DNA from: Rhabditoides inermis
Lineage: Eukaryota > Nematoda > Chromadorea > Rhabditida > Rhabditidae
Length of the DNA stretch: 64,000 nucleotides
NCBI GenBank assembly: GCA_963966185.1
Contig: CAWZYM010000388.1
Span: forward strand, 310,001 to 374,000
Reading direction: 5' to 3'
Shown: in pieces, positions 59,101-64,000 of the stretch
Layout of the letters: every line of letters starts with the position of its first letter
Numbering within the stretch: the first letter of the stretch is position 1
Made by a program: the position numbers and the translations under genes
The notes under the pieces: model-generated
Told to the model about the DNA's origin: nothing
The model's input: the letters and a program-made list of their open reading frames with translations, nothing else
Database searches by the model: none

Positions 59101-62100
59101 TCGAGGGCAACTCCCATCGCCTCCTTGTCCTGAAATGTCACCCATCAGTGTCTCCTCTCCCCGTATTGCGTGTTACCTGTAGCCAGCAGAGGGTCTCGTC
59201 TGCCTCTTGGTCGAAGCGATGCACCTGGCGGGCTCCAGCCAGCTCCTGCTGCCTCTCGTTGGCGGCAGAGTTGACGGCAGCCCACTTGTGCTGCACGTCT
59301 CCCCACTTGGCAGAGATGGAGGCAGAGAAGGGGTGCTGGGTGCGCAGCAGCTCGTCGCTGCTCCTCTGCACAGCGTGCACCTTCTCTCCCGCAGCCGACA
59401 GCTCGCGCAGCACAGTGTCGAGGGCATCGCTCAGCTGTTGGCAGTCTTCCAGATCACGTCCGCAGTCCTCGCACGCCACAGCCTTCTCCTTCTCGGTCAG
59501 CCAGTCGGCGAGATCGTCCGCCTGGCGCACGAACGCGTGGTAGCGGCTAGCGTCAGCCAGCTGCTGCCTCCTGCGAACGCACTCAGCGCGCAGATCCGCG
59601 TACGCAGTCTCCACGCGACGCTGTCTGGCACCAATCTGAGTAGAGTCGTGGTGGTCCTTGTTGACGAGCTTGTCGGCCTGGATACGCAGACGAGCCACTT
59701 CTTCGCCGCTCTTCTCTACATCCCTCTCGAGTAGGGCGAGCCTCCTGAGCTGGCTCTCGGCAGCAGCCTGGTCGCGACCGCACTCCTGGTTCGCAGCGAG
59801 CGGCATCTGGTCGCGGATCCACTGCTCCGCCTCCGACACGGCAGCGTAGTAGTGGTGGCTCTCGACCGCCTCGTCGAGACGCTTCCTCCTAGCCTCCACA
59901 GAGTGACGCATAGAGAGCAGACCAGAGGCAAGCCTGAAACATACATTATATATTGCACTTTCATGACAGATCGCATCTTATCCACTCACTTGTCCATCGT
60001 CTCCTCAATGTGGGAGCTGGCAAAGTGCTTGTCGGAAATCATCTCCTGTCCCTTCTGCTCCACCTCGTGCACGGCAAGCTGACGCGACTCGAGCTCCTGA
60101 AATTTAGTAAATTAAATCACCGATACACACTTGTGTTGATGTATAACTCACTTTCTCGAGAGCAGAGTGCTTATTGGAGAAAGCAACAGCGGCGTGGAGC
60201 GAGTCTCCGCAGTCGGTGGAAGTAGCGGCGGCAGCACGGTCAGTCTGCCACTCCAGCTCGTCCTCGGCCATACCCAGCCACTCGTACAGCTTCTTGGCAT
60301 CGCGCAGGTTCTCCGAGCGGATGTGGACGGGCTCGGCGAGGGCGGAATAGCGGAGTTGCACGTCCTCGGCATGCGAGAGCATAGCCTCCGAGGCAGCCAG
60401 TCCCTGTGTGCGCAGCTGACGCGCCTTGCCAACCAGCTCCGACACCGCCTCTCCGCGGCCAGCAATCTCCGCGTGCTGAGCGTCCAGCTTTTTCACCAGA
60501 GCCTCCACAGACAGAAGGTCCTTTCCGTGATCCTCGCTCTCCAGCTCAGACTCCATCTAAAACAAAAGATAATAATCACAATTCTATAGTTGTTCGCTGT
60601 TATCAAATACCTTGTCGAGCCAGCGCTCCATGTCCTCGCACTTCCTCTGGAGGAGGTGGGCCTCGTAGGCGTCGCGAAGGCGGCGAGTCTTGAGAGCCGA
60701 CTTGCTGCGCAGCTCGTCCCATCCTCCACGCAGTTCAGCCAGCTGCGCCACCACCTGTTCCTTGGACGTCGCGTCCTCGCGCATCAGCCTCTCTCCCTTA
60801 GCCACCACAGCCTCGAGACGGTTCTCGTTCTCGGTGAGCTCCGAGTCGAATGCCAGGTGCTTCTGCAGCTTGCTTCGCAGGTTGGTCGGGTCGAGGTAGC
60901 TTTCGTCGTACGCCAACTGAAGCTTAGCGTTGATCCAAGTGATGAGCTCTCCGCAGGTGCGAAGGAAGTCATGGAGACGCTGCGACGAAGTGAGCGCAGA
61001 TCCGCGCGCGGCACACGCAGCCAACAGCTGCTGCTCGCGAGCTAGCACAGCGTCCCTCCTCAAATAAACAAAATAAATTTCCCATTCAAGCGTGTTTCGT
61101 TTCAATCTCACCTCTGGAGAATGTCCTCCCTGTAGTGCGAGTCCTTCTCAGCCAGCTGGTCGGCGGCCCTCGCCAGCTGCTGCACCTTCTCCCTCTGCGC
61201 AGACAGCGTCTCCTCGAATGCCGCGTGTTTCTGGATGAAAATCATCACAGAGTCGGGTCCGTCTCCCAGATCGTTCGAGTAGAGCTGCGCCTCCTTGCCA
61301 GCCAGCCAAGTCTCCGTCGCTCCAGCCTGCTCGCAGAACAGAAGCCAATCCAGCTGCCTCAGAAGGTTCGCCTGATTCAAGCAAATAGTCCAACTCATCA
61401 CAATGTGTATGTTACCTTCTCGGAATCCCACGCCTGCCTGAGCTGGTGCTCTCCGTTCTGGACCCTCTTGTTGGCGCGCTGCACCTCCGTCTTGTGTTCG
61501 GGCTGTGTGCCGATCAGCTGAAGACCGACCTCGTGCAGCTCGCGAAGCTCATCCTGTAATCACCACATCACTTTCATTTTCTTTTCACCGTGCTCTGCCT
61601 ACTCACAGTGCGAGCGTCCATCTCTGTCTTCCTCTCGTTGTGCTGCTCGATCAGTCTGCGTGCCTCGTCGCTCGTCTTGGGAGGCGCGTGGCTGCTCAAA
61701 CGGCTCCTCTGACCGATCGCCCACTGCTCGGCGCGACGCACAGCCTCGAGCCATGAGTGCAGCTGGTGACTGCGGGTGAGAGCCTCGCTGCGCTTCTCGG
61801 CAGCCTCGCTCAGCTCCTTCCACGACTCCTCCAGCTTCTTCAGCGAGTCAATCATCGTGTGGCGCAGAGGCGGGTTCTGCAATCATGAAGTTGAGTTCTA
61901 CCATCCACACAAGACTCTGTGTGTTCTCACCGTGGCGAGCAGCCTCTGGGCGTCGTCGTCGTGCTGCTGGAGCTTGTGGTGGATGGCTCCCATGTCGTGC
62001 TCCTGGGCGCGGTGCTTGCGCAGCAGAGAATCCACACTCGCGAAGTCCTTTCCAGCGTCTTCGCTGCGCATTCCAGCGATCTTCTCATGGATGCGCTCGT

Positions 62101-64000
62101 CAGTGTCGTCAACATCACGGTTGAAAGCGTGCACCTACAACACAATGGTTACCACACGTTTACCACCATCATCTAAATGTACCTCCTTTGCAGCGAGCAG
62201 CTGCCTCTTGTATTCGTGAAGACGGCCTTGCAGCCTCTGCCACGTGTCATTGAGCATAGCCTGCTGCTCCTGCACCTCGGAGCGAGAGCTGCGGCCAGCC
62301 TGCACCAGCTTCTCTCCAAGCCTGAAACAACAATATCATCATCGCTCTATTTTTTAATGCAGCACTCACCTGTTGATTTCCTGGAGAGTCGACTCGTCGA
62401 CTGACCAATCGGCCTGAGTGCCCTGCACCCTCTCTAGAAGCAGTCCGCAGTGCTCGAGGTCATTGCCCATCTCTCCGGCAGCCACCATCAGCTCCTTCTC
62501 CTTCACCCAGCGCATCACCCTCTCGACGAGCTGCGTGAACTGGAGCAGATCACGCGCCTCCTCGAGGGCCCTCGACTGGTCGTCGCAGGCTGACACGAGC
62601 TGCTGCCAGCGGGTGCCGAGGTTCTGGCACTTGAGCGCCACCGCCTCTCCTCCCGCTCCGCGCTGCAGCTGGCGTCCCCTGACGAGGATGCTGTCCACGC
62701 GTTCCTTGTTCGCGGCAAGCTCCGCCTCGGTCGCCTGGTGCTTCTGGAGACGGGCCATCTTGTCCTCGATGGAAGAGCACTGTCCCTGCCTCTCCTGCTC
62801 GAGGCGAATGGCGTGAAGGCGCTCGTCGATCCACGAGTCCACATCGGCGCAGTCTCCGTGGAAGGCCGCCGTGTGGGCGGCCCTCTCCAGCTCGCGCCGG
62901 CGCTCGGCCAGCTCATCGCGCAGCACAGCCAGCGCGTCGTGCACCTTGCCTCTCCACTGCTCGATGTTCGCACTCTCCATATGCCTCTCGGCCACAAGCT
63001 GCGCAGCCGTGCGATCCAGTGCCTCAGTCCTCTCATCGAGGGTCGACAGAGCCTTGGCGAACGTGTCGAGCCTCTTCTGCTGAGCCTCCACCTCCTGCTC
63101 GTTGCCTCCGACAGCCAGTCCCTTGAGGGTGCTGCGGCGGGCGGCGATGGCAGCGAGCATCTGCTTGGCCTCTCTCTGCAGGGCGTGCCACTGCACCACC
63201 TGAGCGAGGTACGAGTTGCGCAGCTGCCACTCCTTCTCCAGCCTGTCGCGCGCGTCCTCCACCAGCTTCATCTTGTTGCGGATCTCGGTCTCGGCGTAGT
63301 GTCCTCCAGCCAGCATCTTCTCTCCAGTCTGGCGAAGGCGCTCAAACTCGGGGCGCCGGGCTTCGATCTCGGCCCACAGACGAGCGTGCTCCTTCTGCTG
63401 CCACTCAGCACCCTGAAATCGCACATAGTATCGTAGGTTCAAAATGCATAATGCTATCAATATTCTTACTTGAAGGTCGTGCATGGCGGGCTCGCTCTGC
63501 ATGTCAGCCACCTGCATCTCCGCCCAGGTGAGCAGATCGCGTGCGTCGGCAGCCAGCCTGTGCACGTCGTACGCGGCCCTCAGCTGGTCTCCGCGCACCG
63601 CAGTCGCGTCTCCCAGCACCTGCCAGCTGTTCGACAACGAAGCCTGCTGGGTGGCAATCAGCTTGGCGTTAGCTCCCGGGTACTCCTCGATGAGACGGGC
63701 AGACTCGGCAAGCAGCTTCTTCAGGTTCTGCTCCATGCTACCCAGCTGCTTCTCGAACGTCTCGTGCTTCAACCATAGAGAGTGCACCTGAATGATTAAA
63801 ATGATATAATATAGATGGATACCACGTGATGTGCGTACCTGCTTGACGTCCCTTCCGAGATCGGTGGGCATGGTGTTGAGCTTCTCGTAGACCGTCTCCT
63901 CGTGCTCGGCCACATCGCGGTTGAAGCGGTGAAGCTCCTCGGCAGCCTGCAGCTTGTTCTCGCGACTCTCAATGTAGTCCATCAGAAGAGTCCACACCTG
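56113..64000 (-). CDS. unc-70: beta-spectrin, C-terminal part (truncated by the window edge)
   Basis: This is the membrane-skeleton protein that pairs with alpha-spectrin under the plasma membrane. The window holds a chain of about 106-residue triple-helix spectrin repeats from the right edge down to about 58.2 kb, with Leu-rich heptads, many W at repeat starts, and motifs such as DWSVDESTLQEINR and RDVAEHEETVYEKL. A last partial repeat follows (WLLQKEPVLGEEWRHLDSVP), then a charged linker and a PH domain. The PH domain has YVDRKQELQSGAKRATIRSW, KNYYTILCGQLLCFFKDEE, KKHALK and LADGAEYLLACSDQTQMLEW (57780-57410). The Ser/Thr-rich tail ends KKGFGSLFKRGSKSK at 56113. The linker and PH layout match conventional beta-spectrin. 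Heavy beta-spectrin (SMA-1) also has a PH domain, so the symbol is likely rather than certain. Actin-binding and ankyrin regions lie outside the window. Confidence 0.9.

Noticed and set aside
1..64000. CRISPR array, prophage, operon or other prokaryotic system
   Set aside because: The sequence is clearly eukaryotic (spliced genes, nematode families). Direct repeats are microsatellites, MITEs or the foldback element, without regular spacers.

Overview
The window looks like nuclear DNA of a compact, intron-rich nematode genome. Genes are split by many short introns with GT...AG borders (several of 36-60 bp, acceptors mostly TTTCAG/TTGCAG). Nematode-typical families are present: a ground-like hedgehog-related protein, a CRAL-TRIO/GOLD (CTG) protein, small secreted cysteine-rich proteins and an N-terminally extended globin. 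(CT/GA)n microsatellites are abundant. The exact species cannot be named from this; a rhabditid relative of Caenorhabditis is a reasonable guess.

Layout. 1-2.6 kb: no supported gene. 2.6-4.9 kb (-): Arp2, the Arp2/3 complex subunit. 5.8-6.1 kb (-): orphan coiled-coil exons. 6.8-11.6 kb (+): a CRAL-TRIO/GOLD lipid-binding protein whose last intron carries a LINE nested inside a MITE. 12.0-16.3 kb (-): two short single-pass membrane proteins with PPxY-type proline-rich tails; a tRNA-Gln lies in an intron of the first. 16.9-19.9 kb (-): mitochondrial pyruvate dehydrogenase E2. 20.8-21.0 kb (-): a tiny W(X6)W-amide neuropeptide precursor. 22.9-25.5 kb (-): diflavin reductase NDOR1. 25.7-27.2 kb (-): scavenger decapping enzyme DcpS. 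27.7-30.8 kb (+): U1 snRNP-associated PRP39. 31.3-32.6 kb (+): a cyclin-like gene with clustered frame breaks. 32.7-34.9 kb (-): Paf1-complex subunit CDC73. 35.1-37.4 kb: a long inverted repeat. 38.0-45.1 kb (-): an NKCC cation-chloride cotransporter. 47.4-55.2 kb: a cluster of small, mostly secreted or membrane proteins (a helical SXP/DUF148-like protein, a Ly6-like protein, a Lys/Ser-rich protein, a globin, a ground-like protein and a third PPxY membrane protein). 56.1 kb to the right edge (-): beta-spectrin, truncated by the window.

The housekeeping genes serve actin nucleation and the membrane skeleton (Arp2, spectrin), mitochondrial pyruvate oxidation (E2), Fe-S/diflavin redox (NDOR1), mRNA processing, transcription and turnover (PRP39, CDC73, DcpS), and ion homeostasis (NKCC). 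They do not form one pathway. Several neighbours are divergent (Arp2/CTG, DcpS/PRP39, Ly6/Lys-rich) or convergent (cyclin/CDC73), as is usual in compact nematode genomes. The most novel items are the single-copy W(X6)W-amide neuropeptide precursor, the modular foldback repeat with a nested MITE and its internal empty-site control, the LINE-in-MITE with a second unoccupied copy in the window, and the cyclin-like gene whose four frame problems all sit at short GAGA tracts. Exon models were made by eye from splice signals and frame continuity. Spans are given from start to stop codon and include introns.
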